NCBI GenBank assembly: GCA_025980465.1
Contig: JAICXJ010000012.1
Location: 1-64,000, forward strand
Source: Frankiales bacterium
GTDB taxonomy: Bacteria > Actinomycetota > Actinomycetes > JAFAQI01
DNA: 64,000 nt
Direction: 5' to 3'
Made by a program: the position numbers and the translations under genes. Below are positions 36,304 through 45,014 of this stretch, in pieces. The notes beneath the pieces are model-generated. The model searched no databases. It worked only from the letters and a program-made list of their open reading frames with translations, and was not told the DNA's origin. How positions within the stretch are numbered: position 1 is the stretch's first letter; each line of letters starts with the position of its first letter.

Positions 36304-37752
36304 GTGACCTCGATCCCCGCTGCCCTCCGGAAGTTCGCGGCCGAGGACCCGGACAGACCGGCTGTCACCGACCGCGTTGGTGCGATGTCGCGCGGCGAGC
36401 TGGTACGACGGGCCACCGCGCTCGCGCACATATATAAGGAGAACGGCGTCGAGGTCGGCGACCTGATCTCGATCGGCCTGCCCGGCGATCGCAGCTTCGT
36501 GATCGCAACGCTCGCCACCTGGATGGTCGGCGCCACACCAGCGCCGGTCCCGGCGAGCATCCCGGCGGCGGAGCTCACCAACGCGCTCGAGGTCGCAAAA
36601 CCACGCCTTGTCGTCGGCCTCGACGGCGGCGATATCCCATCAATCGCCGACGTGCCGGCCGATCCCGGCATGGTCGAGGAGCTGCCCGACGTCGCCTCGC
36701 CGAACTGGAAAGCGCTGATGTCCGGCGGCTCGACCGGTCGCCCGAAGGTGATCGTCGCGAAGGTGCCGGCGATGAACGACGTGCTGACCGGGCTCGCGAA
36801 GTTCGTCCAGATGAGGTCGGGCAACGTCGCGCTGATCACCGCCCCGATGCACCACAACGGACCGTTTCTCAACACCTTCGCTGCGCTCGGTGTCGGAGGT
36901 CACGCGGTCCTGCCTGGGCGCTTCGACGCCGAATCGACCCTGAGGCTGATCGAACAGCATCGAGTCGGCTGGGTCTATCTGGTGCCGACGATGATGTCGC
37001 GGATCCTGAAGCTGCCTGACGAGCTGCGGCGAGGCACCGATATGAGCAGCCTCCATACCGTGATGCACATGGCTGCTCCCTGCCCGCCGTACGTGAAGCA
37101 GGCGTGGATCGAGTGGCTCGGCGGCGATGTCATCTGGGAGCTGTACGCCGGCACCGAGGGGCAGGCCTCGACCCTCATCAACGGCACCGAGTGGCTGGCC
37201 CATCCGGGGTCGGTGGGCCGCCCGGTCGTCGGGGAGATGCAGATCGCGGATGAGGACGGCCGGGTGTTGCCGCCCGGCGAGGTCGGCGAGGTCTGGCTGC
37301 GTTCACCGGTCGGCCCGATGTATACCTATCTCGGCGCGACCGCACGGTCACGCGGTGAGGGCTGGGAGTCGCTCGGCGACCTCGGCTGGATGGACGAAGA
37401 CGGCTACCTGTACCTGGCCGACCGGATGACCGACATGGTCCTGGTCGGTGGCAGCAACGTCTATCCCGCTGAGGTGGAGGCGGCGCTGGACGAGCACCCG
37501 GCGGTGCTCTCGTCATGCGTCATCGGGCTGCCCGACGAGGACCTAGGCAATCGCCTTCACGCGATCGTGCAGCTGGAAACCGAGGTCTCGGATGCCGACC
37601 TCGGCGCGTGGTGCGCCGAGCGGCTCACGAAGTACAAGGTGCCGCGCAGCTTCGAACGGGTGAGGACAGCCCTTCGCGACGAGGCGGCGAAGGTCCGTCG
37701 AACTCAACTCCGCCAGGAGCGCCTGGCAAAGATTCCGCAGCGAAGGCCGTAA
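36304..37752 (+). CDS. Acyl-CoA synthetase (AMP-forming)
   Basis: A 482-residue ANL-superfamily ligase from GTG 36304. [15 protein letters not shown] is the P-loop near residue 140, ELYAGTEG the adenine motif, and [20 protein letters not shown] the hinge. KVRRTQLRQ near the C-terminus holds the catalytic lysine region. It activates a carboxylic acid with ATP and joins it to CoA. The sequence is nearest in feel to bile-acid/steroid-type ligases, but the acid is unknown. It lies 25 bases after the VOC gene. Confidence 0.9.
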   Translation: MTSIPAALRKFAAEDPDRPAVTDRVGAMSRGELVRRATALAHIYKENGVEVGDLISIGLPGDRSFVIATLATWMVGATPAPVPASIPAAELTNALEVAKPRLVVGLDGGDIPSIADVPADPGMVEELPDVASPNWKALMSGGSTGRPKVIVAKVPAMNDVLTGLAKFVQMRSGNVALITAPMHHNGPFLNTFAALGVGGHAVLPGRFDAESTLRLIEQHRVGWVYLVPTMMSRILKLPDELRRGTDMSSLHTVMHMAAPCPPYVKQAWIEWLGGDVIWELYAGTEGQASTLINGTEWLAHPGSVGRPVVGEMQIADEDGRVLPPGEVGEVWLRSPVGPMYTYLGATARSRGEGWESLGDLGWMDEDGYLYLADRMTDMVLVGGSNVYPAEVEAALDEHPAVLSSCVIGLPDEDLGNRLHAIVQLETEVSDADLGAWCAERLTKYKVPRSFERVRTALRDEAAKVRRTQLRQERLAKIPQRRP

Positions 37753-37822
37753 CCCTGGCGGTGGCCCAGTCGATAACCCAGGCAGAACGGCCCGAACCCG
37801 GATCGAGTCCTGGAGAACCGCG

Positions 37823-38398
37823 ATGAACGTCTCTTCTCGTACCCGCACGCTTGCTCTAGTCATGGCCACGCCGATGGCGCTCCTTGCCTACAACCCGCTG
37901 CACGCCGTTGCCGCGCCGGCGCACCACAGCGCGAGCTGTGACGGCCACGCAGTGACGATGACCGTCACGTCACACTCATCGCACGTCGTGCATGGCACGT
38001 CGCATGGCGACGTGATTCGGATCCTGGCCGCGAATCACGTGGTCGATGCCGGCGGCGGCAATGACGTCATCTGCGGCTCGAGCGGCCACGACCGCATCAA
38101 CGGCGGCGCCGGCGCCGACATGATCTTCGCCGGTGGCGGCAACGACGTCGTCGACGGCGACTCCGGCAACGACGACATCAACGGTGGCGCAGGAAGCGAT
38201 GACCTCAACGGCGACCAGGGCGACGATGTCGTCGACGGCAACTCCGGTAACGACGACTGTCACGGCGACGAGGGCAACGACACCGTCAACGGCGGATCCG
38301 GCGACGACACCGACGGCGGTGGCTCCGGCCAGGACAACGTTGATGACGGTGGAGACAACGGCGGCGACAACGGTGGCGACAGCGGCAGCGACGGGTAG
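37823..38398 (+). CDS. Small secreted RTX-type calcium-binding-repeat protein
   Basis: A 191-residue protein with a Sec signal (LALVMATPMALLAYNPLHAVAA, cleavage near Ala31-Ala32). After a short start come about nine GGxGxDxx-type nonapeptide repeats (GGGNDVICG, GGAGADMIFAG, GDSGNDDINGG, GDQGDDVVDG), expected to fold as a calcium-binding beta roll, then a Gly/Asp-only tail. It lacks any enzyme domain. A GGAGAA site precedes ATG 37823 and a strong terminator follows. Confidence 0.88.
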   Translation: MNVSSRTRTLALVMATPMALLAYNPLHAVAAPAHHSASCDGHAVTMTVTSHSSHVVHGTSHGDVIRILAANHVVDAGGGNDVICGSSGHDRINGGAGADMIFAGGGNDVVDGDSGNDDINGGAGSDDLNGDQGDDVVDGNSGNDDCHGDEGNDTVNGGSGDDTDGGGSGQDNVDDGGDNGGDNGGDSGSDG

Positions 38399-38426
38399 CC
38401 GCCGAAACGAGCTACGCCGTAGGACG

Positions 38427-38463
38427 CGAAAGCGCCGCCCGGTTCGCCCGGGCGGCGCTTTCG
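38427..38463. terminator. Strong bidirectional terminator
   Basis: A perfect 16-bp stem, CGAAAGCGCCGCCCGG (38427-38442) with its complement at 38448-38463, and a 5-base TTCGC loop. The A and T runs at its edges give a short U-tract on either strand. It lies between the convergent RTX-type and MFS genes. Confidence 0.92.
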
Positions 38464-38487
38464 TTGCTGGTTGAGCCTCGCTACCGG

Positions 38488-40008
38488 TCAGCCGACTGGG
38501 ACCAGCTCCGGTTCGAGGTCTCCGGCGAGCTCGCCCCGACTGTCGCCGTCGCCACGTTTCGGCGACTGGACCAGCGAGGCGACCGTAATCACTGCGAGCA
38601 GCAGGATTCCGACCGAGAACGCCCACGCGTGGGTGAATCCGTGCACCGACGCCGCGGCGGTGAACCCGCCGTGGGTTGCGGCGTACGACGCGGTCGCACT
38701 GGTCGCGATCGTGTTGAGGAACGCGACACCCAGCGACCCGCCGACCTGCTGCATGGTGTTGACGAGGGCGCTGGCGGCACCCGCGTCGTGGTTGGGCACT
38801 CCCAGCAGCGCCGTCGAGGACAGCGGCACGAAGACATGTCCCATCCCGAGGCTGATCAGCAGCATCGCCGGCACGACGTGCACGCCGTAGGAGGAGTGGG
38901 CCGGCAGCTGTGTCAGCCAGAGCATGCCGAGGGTCGCAGCGGAGAAGCCGACCGTCGCCAGTACCCGCGGGCCGAACCTCGGCAGCGTCCGGGACGCGAT
39001 CGTCGACGAGGTGATGACGCCCAACGGGAACGGCAGGAACGCCACGCCCGCCTTCAGCGCGCTGTAGCCGAGCACGTCCTGGAAGTAGTAAGTGAGGAAC
39101 AGGAACGTGCCGAACAATGCGAGCGTCGCGAAGAAGAATGCCAGGTAGCTCGCGCCGCGGTTGCGTTCGAGCACGATTCGCAGTGGCAGCATCGGGTTCT
39201 TGGCCCGGGTCTCCCACCACCCAAAGCCGGCGAGCAGCAGGCCCGAGCTCACCAGCAGGGTCACTGTCAGCGGCGCCGACCAGCCGTGCAGCGAGGCCTC
39301 GGTGAAGCCGTAGACGAGCAGTGCCAGGCCGCCCGTCGCCACGATCGCACCCGGTACGTCGAGATGACGGTCACCGCTGGCTCGGCTCTCCTTCACCAGG
39401 AACAGCGAGGCGACGAAGACCGCGATCGCGATCGGGGTGTTGACCAGCAGCGTCCAGCGCCAGGAGAGGTACTGGGTCAGCAGGCCGCCGGCGATCAGGC
39501 CGAGCGCGCCACCGGTGCCGGAGATCGCGCCGTACACCGCGAACGCCTTGGCGCGCTCGTGCGCCTCGGTGAAGGTGGTGGTGATGAGTGAGAGCACCGC
39601 CGGCGCCAGCAGCGCGGCGAACACGCCTTGGATCGCGCGGGCCGAGAACAGCCAGGTACCGGACTGCGCCGCGCCGCCGAACGCGGATGCGGCGGCGAAG
39701 CCGATCAGCGCGATGAGGAAGGTGCGCTTGCGCCCGAAGTAGTCAGCGATCCGGCCGCCGAGCAGCAACAGCCCGCCGAAGGTCAGGGTGTACGCCGTGA
39801 GCGCCCATTGCCGGTCGGCGTTCGAGATGTGCAGCGCGACCTGGGCATGGGGAAGGGCGATGTTCACGATCGAAGCGTCGAGGATGATCATCAATTGGGC
39901 GACGCCCACGACCGCCAGCACCAGCCACCGGCGGTCCGGGGCCGAATCAGCATTGCGCGCCGACACCTGGAGTGGCCGTGGCGCCGGGCGGGAATCGAGC
40001 GTGGTCAT
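38488..40008 (-). CDS. MFS drug exporter, DHA2 (14-helix) family
   Basis: A 506-residue transporter with about 14 membrane helices. The DHA2 motifs are clear: LDASIVNIALPHAQ in helix 1, GRIADYFGRKRTF for motif A, ARAIQGVFAALLAPA, and motif C-like GAISGTGGALGLIAGGLL. It would export drugs or lipophilic metabolites with proton antiport. ATG 40008 has AAGGAG eight bases upstream. The divergent tetR and two operators upstream make its control likely. Confidence 0.92.
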   Translation of the reverse strand: MTTLDSRPAPRPLQVSARNADSAPDRRWLVLAVVGVAQLMIILDASIVNIALPHAQVALHISNADRQWALTAYTLTFGGLLLLGGRIADYFGRKRTFLIALIGFAAASAFGGAAQSGTWLFSARAIQGVFAALLAPAVLSLITTTFTEAHERAKAFAVYGAISGTGGALGLIAGGLLTQYLSWRWTLLVNTPIAIAVFVASLFLVKESRASGDRHLDVPGAIVATGGLALLVYGFTEASLHGWSAPLTVTLLVSSGLLLAGFGWWETRAKNPMLPLRIVLERNRGASYLAFFFATLALFGTFLFLTYYFQDVLGYSALKAGVAFLPFPLGVITSSTIASRTLPRFGPRVLATVGFSAATLGMLWLTQLPAHSSYGVHVVPAMLLISLGMGHVFVPLSSTALLGVPNHDAGAASALVNTMQQVGGSLGVAFLNTIATSATASYAATHGGFTAAASVHGFTHAWAFSVGILLLAVITVASLVQSPKRGDGDSRGELAGDLEPELVPVG

Positions 40009-40091
40009 AGGTGGTTCTCCTTGCGTCGTACGTTGTGGCTGCGGGCGCCTGCGTTGCGGAATACCGCCGGGCGCCGTACGCTTTCCATAAG

Positions 40092-40132
40092 CGGAAGCTG
40101 CCTCCGTTACCATACCGGAGGCAACCTCCGGT
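40092..40132. promoter_or_regulatory. Paired TetR operators between MFS and tetR genes
   Basis: ACCGGAGG-CAA-CCTCCGGT (40114-40132) has perfect 8-base arms. A second related site, CGGAAG-CTG-CCTCCG (40092-40106), has one mismatch. Both fit a CGGAGG-N3-CCTCCG consensus, and lie between the start codons at 40008 and 40177. Confidence 0.8.
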
Positions 40133-40176
40133 TAGTCAAATGAATTCCCGGCGACCTGAACTTTTTTGGAGGCGGG

Positions 40177-40758
40177 ATGACTCGCGAGCAGCGCGCAGAC
40201 GCGCGCCGCAACCGTGAGCGGCTGCTCGAGGTGGCCGCCGAAGCCTTCTCCGCCCACGGTGTCGACGCCTCGTTGGAGGACATCGCCCGCAAGGCCGGGG
40301 TGGGAGTCGGCACCCTGTACCGCCATTTTCCCAATCGGGACGCGCTGATCGAAGCGGTTTTCCGGCGCAACGTCGACCAGCTGGTGGTGACCGCTGAGGA
40401 TTTGCTCGCCAACAAGCCGCCCGTCGAGGCGCTCGATGAGTTCTTGTCGCAGTTCGTGAGCTACGTCGCGACCAAGAAGGGGCTCGCCACCCACCTGAAG
40501 TCGGTGCTGTCGGCCGACTCGGAGATCTTCACCTACAGCCACCAGCAGATGACGACCTCGATCACGAGCCTGGTCCAGGCCGCGATCGCCGATGGCTCGA
40601 TCCGTCCCGACGTGGAGCCGATGGACGTGCTGCGAGGCATCAGCGGCGTGTGCCTGATGGCCGACGCGGCCGACCCCGCTTGGCAGGATCAAGCCCGGCG
40701 GATCGCCTCATTGATCATGGACGGTCTGCGTTATGGCGCCACGCCGGCCGGCGCCTGA
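40177..40758 (+). CDS. TetR family repressor of the adjacent exporter
   Basis: A 193-residue regulator; ATG 40177 has a GGAGGCGGG site. The HTH runs LEVAAEAFSAHGVDASLEDI, ARKAGVGVGTLYRHF and PNRDALIEAVF. The C-terminus (ANKPPVEALDEFLSQFVSYV, MDVLRGISGVCLMA) resembles TetR proteins that guard MFS pumps. It is divergent from the exporter with palindromes between, the classic autorepressed layout. Confidence 0.92.
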   Translation: MTREQRADARRNRERLLEVAAEAFSAHGVDASLEDIARKAGVGVGTLYRHFPNRDALIEAVFRRNVDQLVVTAEDLLANKPPVEALDEFLSQFVSYVATKKGLATHLKSVLSADSEIFTYSHQQMTTSITSLVQAAIADGSIRPDVEPMDVLRGISGVCLMADAADPAWQDQARRIASLIMDGLRYGATPAGA

Positions 40759-40760
40759 CC

Positions 40761-42470
40761 TCAGTCTTCTTCCCAGCCCGACACGTCTCGCGCAGTTGCC
40801 TGCTGAGCCGCAGGCCGCCGAGGGTCGGAATGGATCTGCCCGGCGTCGACGTCGGCCTGGCGCGGCGCCACGGCTCCCAGCCGCACCGCAACGACGGCGA
40901 CATCGTCGCGAAGCGGGCCGTCCGGCAGCCCGTCGGTCAGCCGGTCACACAACTCGTCCGGCGGGATCTCGCCGCAGGCGGCTGCGGCGGCCTTCAGCCG
41001 GGCGATCGAGTCGGTGATCGACTCGCCGGGCACCTCGATGAGCCCGTCGGTGAACAGCATCAACGTCGAACCGATGGCCAGCTCGGTCCGCGCCGAGGGC
41101 CGGGTTCCGTCCGCTCCCGGGGCGACGCCCAGCAGGACGGAGGCCCCCTCGTCGAGTTCGTCGATCCCGCCGTCGGATCGGCACACCAGTGGCGCCGGAT
41201 GGCCGGCATTGGAGTACCAGAACTGTCGAGCGCCTGAGGCCTCGATCGGCCCGAGCACGCCGTAGAACATCGTCACCAGCCGCTCGGTCTGGAACGAGTC
41301 GATCAGCATGTCGAGACGATCCAGGACGAGGGCCGGGTCCTCGCTGCGGAAGGCGTACGCGCGAAGTGCGGCCTGCACCCGGGACATCGTCGCGGACGCC
41401 GAGATGTCGTGACCGACCACGTCGCCGATCACCAGGCCGGTCCGCTCGTGATCGAGCGCGAACACGTCGTACCAGTCGCCGCCCACCTGCAGGCCCTCGG
41501 TGCCCGGCAGGTAGCGGGCGGCGATCTCGAGGCCGGCGACGTTCGGGAGTTCAGGCAGCAGACTGCGCTGCAGACCTTCGGCGAGCCGATGCTCACTGCG
41601 GTAGAGCGCGAGCGCATTGGCTCGGCGCCGCGCCTCGATCTCGGCGGTAGCGGTGACCAGCGCGCACACCACCAGGCCAGCCCCGGCGACCAGCCAGGGA
41701 GCGGCTGCCGTCGTCGAGCCGACCAGCGGATGTACCGCCCGCACCTGAAGCAGCCACTTCGCCGTACCGACCGTCAGTTGCTTGTCGACCACCCGCCCGG
41801 TCAGCGGCACGGTCTTCGAGCTACTCACCAGTGCCTGCGCCGGCTGCGGCGTCAGGCCGGAGTACAACACCACCCGGACCTCGCTGAAGGGGGCGGTGTT
41901 GGCCTCCTTAGGAGGGCCCAGCCGGCCGAGTACGACCTGGCGGTAGGCGATCAGGTTCGGCGGGGTGGCCGGCGGGCCGACGGCGAAGCCGATCGACCGG
42001 TTGGCGCCGGACCCAACCACCGGGGTCGGCACCATCTCGCCGCTGGTCATCGCGCGGTCCATCGCGACCGCGCGTTGGTCGGCGATCAGCTGTCCCGGGA
42101 GCAGACCAACGCCGTTGGCCATCACTACCCGGTAGCCACCTGTCGTCTTCGTGAGGAGCGCGACAGCTGTCTTCGACTTGCCGCCCACCACCGACGCAGT
42201 GGCGTGGTCGAAGGCGGCCTGGGAGTTGCCGGTGGTCCGCAGCAGACCGCCGAGCGTGTCGAGCTCATCGCCGAGTGAGCTGGTCGCGGTGTTCAGCACC
42301 AGCCCGACCTCGTTCGCGCGTTCGTTGAGGAGCTTTCCCTCTTGGTTGTGAACGGCGGTGCGGGTGCCCCAGGTCGCGACCGCGGTGACGCCGAGGAGAA
42401 CGACGAGTACCAGGAGGCTGACCCAGCTCAGCCGGCGCCTCATGGCCACCCGCCGTCGGTTCGCAGGCAT
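40761..42470 (-). CDS. Membrane PP2C phosphatase, RsbU/SpoIIE type
   Basis: A 569-residue protein. A membrane helix at residues 14-34, an extracellular sensor of about 200 residues, a second helix near 230-255, then the SpoIIE phosphatase: LLPELPNVAGLEIAARY, QVGGDWYDVF with a metal Asp, VIGDVVGHDISAS with a second, and the late LMLFTDGLIE and LRDDVAVVAVR with the others. Such proteins dephosphorylate anti-anti-sigma factors. It ends two bases from the convergent tetR gene. An internal ATG at 42443 is a possible start. Confidence 0.9.
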   Translation of the reverse strand: MPANRRRVAMRRRLSWVSLLVLVVLLGVTAVATWGTRTAVHNQEGKLLNERANEVGLVLNTATSSLGDELDTLGGLLRTTGNSQAAFDHATASVVGGKSKTAVALLTKTTGGYRVVMANGVGLLPGQLIADQRAVAMDRAMTSGEMVPTPVVGSGANRSIGFAVGPPATPPNLIAYRQVVLGRLGPPKEANTAPFSEVRVVLYSGLTPQPAQALVSSSKTVPLTGRVVDKQLTVGTAKWLLQVRAVHPLVGSTTAAAPWLVAGAGLVVCALVTATAEIEARRRANALALYRSEHRLAEGLQRSLLPELPNVAGLEIAARYLPGTEGLQVGGDWYDVFALDHERTGLVIGDVVGHDISASATMSRVQAALRAYAFRSEDPALVLDRLDMLIDSFQTERLVTMFYGVLGPIEASGARQFWYSNAGHPAPLVCRSDGGIDELDEGASVLLGVAPGADGTRPSARTELAIGSTLMLFTDGLIEVPGESITDSIARLKAAAAACGEIPPDELCDRLTDGLPDGPLRDDVAVVAVRLGAVAPRQADVDAGQIHSDPRRPAAQQATARDVSGWEED

Positions 42471-42644
42471 AGCGGTGCGGCCAGCCGTGGGGAAATGGTT
42501 GTCGCATCCATCACGAGCCCCCGTGGTCGGTGTCCAAAAATGGACCGGCTGCGGCTTAACCGATCTCGTGACGGTACAACCTCAACCTCAATTCGGGGAT
42601 AGCCCGCTGCGGCACCACCTCCTCCGGCCGGTAAGGTCCGGCCG

Positions 42645-43637
42645 GTGAGAGCCGTCCAGATCGCCGAGCTCACCGGCCCCCGCACCGCGCTTCGGGTGGT
42701 GGACGTCCCGGATCCCGAGCCCACCCACTTCCTGACCCCGGGCGAGGGCGTGCTGGTCGAGGTCAAGGCTGCCGGTGTCTCGTTCCCCGAGCTGCTGCAG
42801 ACCCGGGGGGAGTACCAGATGAAGCCGGACCTGCCGTTCATCCCGGGCAGCGAGGTCGCCGGGATCGTGCGCAGCGCGTCCGCCGGGTCAGGCTTGCGTC
42901 CCGGCAACCGGGTGGCGGCGTTCTGCATGCTCGGTGGTTTCGCCGAGCTCGCGGTCGCGCCCGCCGGGATGACCTTCCCCCTCTCTGACACCCTCGACTT
43001 CGGGCAGGGCGCCGGGCTGATCCTCAACTACCACACGGCGTACTTCGCGCTGGTCACCCGCGGTCGGCTCGTGGCGGGCGAGACCGTGCTGATTCATGGC
43101 GCGGCCGGCGGCGTCGGTACGGCGACGATCCAGGTCGCGAAAGGCCTCGGGGCGCGGACGATCGCGGTCGTCTCATCGGAGGAGAAGGCTGACGTGGCCC
43201 GGCAGGCCGGGGCGGATGACGTCGTCCGGTCCGACGGCGCGTGGAAGGACGAGGTCGTCGCGTTGACCGGCGGCGTGGGTGTCGACGTTGTCGTCGATCC
43301 GGTGGGTGGTGATCGCTTCACCGACAGTCTTCGTTCGCTCGCGCGCACCGGCCGGATCGTCGTGGTCGGATTCACCGGCGGTGCGATCCCGGAGGTGAAG
43401 GTCAACCGGTTGCTGCTGCGCAACACCGAGGTGATCGGTGCCGGCTGGGGTGAGTACGTCTTGTCCAGTGGGGGACTCGGCTACGGTGCCGAGGTCGGCG
43501 CCGCCCTCCTCCCACTGATCGACGCTGGTTACGTCAACCCGGTCGTCGGGGCCCGGTTCCCGTTCGAGCGCGCAGCAGAGGCGCTCGAGTTGTTGAACGA
43601 TCGTCGGGCGACCGGCAAGGTCGTCCTGGAGCCGTAA
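42645..43637 (+). CDS. NADPH:quinone oxidoreductase / zinc-free medium-chain reductase
   Basis: A 330-residue medium-chain reductase from GTG 42645. GAAGGVGTATIQVAKGLGA is the nucleotide-binding motif near residue 147, and there are no clustered structural-zinc cysteines. FIPGSEVAGIV and GGFAELAVAP are standard. It would reduce quinones or enoyl compounds using NADPH. It converges on the FAD oxidase gene with a 13-base gap. Confidence 0.92.
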   Translation: MRAVQIAELTGPRTALRVVDVPDPEPTHFLTPGEGVLVEVKAAGVSFPELLQTRGEYQMKPDLPFIPGSEVAGIVRSASAGSGLRPGNRVAAFCMLGGFAELAVAPAGMTFPLSDTLDFGQGAGLILNYHTAYFALVTRGRLVAGETVLIHGAAGGVGTATIQVAKGLGARTIAVVSSEEKADVARQAGADDVVRSDGAWKDEVVALTGGVGVDVVVDPVGGDRFTDSLRSLARTGRIVVVGFTGGAIPEVKVNRLLLRNTEVIGAGWGEYVLSSGGLGYGAEVGAALLPLIDAGYVNPVVGARFPFERAAEALELLNDRRATGKVVLEP

Positions 43638-43650
43638 CTTTGACCAACCC

Positions 43651-44958
43651 TCAGCCGAGGACGGAGTTCGAGCTGCTCGGGTTCGGTGCCCGGCGCCGCG
43701 AGAAGTGGCTGAGGTCGAGGATCGCCCCGGTGTGAGGCGCGGTCCAGTGGACCGGCGACGAGTCGTGGTCGCCACCGGCGAGGCCGTCGCCGACCAACGC
43801 CGACATCACCGCTCCGATGCAGGGCGCGGTCTTGAACTGGTTGCCGCTGGTACCGATCGCGACGTAGTAGCCCGGTAGCGAGGTCCGGTCGTAGATCGGG
43901 ATCCAGTCGCTGCTGACGTCGTACACGCCGGCGATCCCGGTCGGCCGGTTCGGAACGTGCGCGTCCGGCACCCGGCGCGCGAGTCGCAGGCTTTGCCGTT
44001 CGAAGACCGGTCCGGTCGGCGCGACGTCGAAGGAGTCAGCATCGTCGAGCCACTCGAGCGGATCGCAGTCCGGTTCCTGACTGCCCACCAGGATCTGCCC
44101 GCCGGGGGCGAACCGGAAGTAGGTGCCGAGATCGCCGTCGCCGACGGTGGGCCCGAGCCCACCCGCGAGCGTCGCCGGAGCGCCGAGGTTGTGGACTTCC
44201 TGCCGCATCGGTCGGGTGGAGACGGTGAAGTCCTCGAGCACGCCGGCCAACCGGTTGAGGTGCGAGGAGTGCGGGCCGGCGGCGTTGACGATCAGGTCGG
44301 CGCCGAGCGCGCGGCCGTCGGCGAGCCGGATCCCGCCGACGCCCGAGGCATCACGGTGAATTTCGACGACCTCGGCGCGGAACTCCGACCGGACGCCTGC
44401 GGCCGTTGCGGCCGTCCAGAGGTTGTGAGCCGCGAGCGACGGATCGTCCACGAACCCACCTTCGGGGGTCCACATGGCGCCGAGTTCCGAGGTGGGGGCG
44501 TCCCAGAACTCGGGGTCGGCCACCTGCCGTGGCGGGTAGTAGGCGTCCGCCGACAAGTACGGAAACCGCGCCCGCAGCGCTGCCGCGCTCAACCGCTCGT
44601 ACGGTATTCCCAGCCGGTCGTAGTGGCCGATCACCGCGGTGAGGTCATAGCCAGGCGTGTCGAGCACGAGCACTCCGGTCTGCAGGTAGTGCGCGTAGCC
44701 GGACTCATCCGTCACACCGAGGAACTCGGGCCACCTCTCCCACTCATGCTTCGCCTCCCACGCGAGTGCGGCGCCTTCGTAGGTGGAGTAGTGGAACCGA
44801 ACGATCGCCGAGGACGCGCTCGTCGACCCCAGCCCCGGGCCGGGGGCGCGGTCGATGAGGGTGACATCGTGCCCGGCGCGAGCCAGCGACAGCCCGATGC
44901 TGCATCCGATGACGCCGGCACCGATGACCGCGACGCGTGAACCCGGCACAACTGTCAT
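43651..44958 (-). CDS. FAD-dependent amino-acid oxidase-like protein (DAO family)
   Basis: A 435-residue DAO-fold flavoprotein. VAVIGAGVIGCSIGLSLARA is the FAD Rossmann motif at residues 9-28, and the ending SSDWIPIYDRTSLPGYYVAI, GTSGNQFKTAP is typical. It resembles sarcosine/glycine oxidase-like enzymes, but the amine is unknown. ATG 44958 is the compact start; longer upstream starts overlap the divergent gene. There is no covalent-FAD motif I can be sure of. Confidence 0.88.
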   Translation of the reverse strand: MTVVPGSRVAVIGAGVIGCSIGLSLARAGHDVTLIDRAPGPGLGSTSASSAIVRFHYSTYEGAALAWEAKHEWERWPEFLGVTDESGYAHYLQTGVLVLDTPGYDLTAVIGHYDRLGIPYERLSAAALRARFPYLSADAYYPPRQVADPEFWDAPTSELGAMWTPEGGFVDDPSLAAHNLWTAATAAGVRSEFRAEVVEIHRDASGVGGIRLADGRALGADLIVNAAGPHSSHLNRLAGVLEDFTVSTRPMRQEVHNLGAPATLAGGLGPTVGDGDLGTYFRFAPGGQILVGSQEPDCDPLEWLDDADSFDVAPTGPVFERQSLRLARRVPDAHVPNRPTGIAGVYDVSSDWIPIYDRTSLPGYYVAIGTSGNQFKTAPCIGAVMSALVGDGLAGGDHDSSPVHWTAPHTGAILDLSHFSRRRAPNPSSSNSVLG

Positions 44959-45014
44959 TGTGACGACCGATCCGCTCCGCCGGCTCCGGAATCCGCCTTG
45001 TCCGGCATGAAAGA

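Noticed and set aside
35757..36875. N-terminal extension of the pntA frame
   Set aside because: It is antisense to the VOC and acyl-CoA ligase genes; the PntA N-terminus ([20 protein letters not shown]) starts at 35756.
37976..39220. 414-residue frame opposite the RTX-type gene and along the MFS gene
   Set aside because: It is a shadow of both genes and crosses the strong terminator at 38427-38463.
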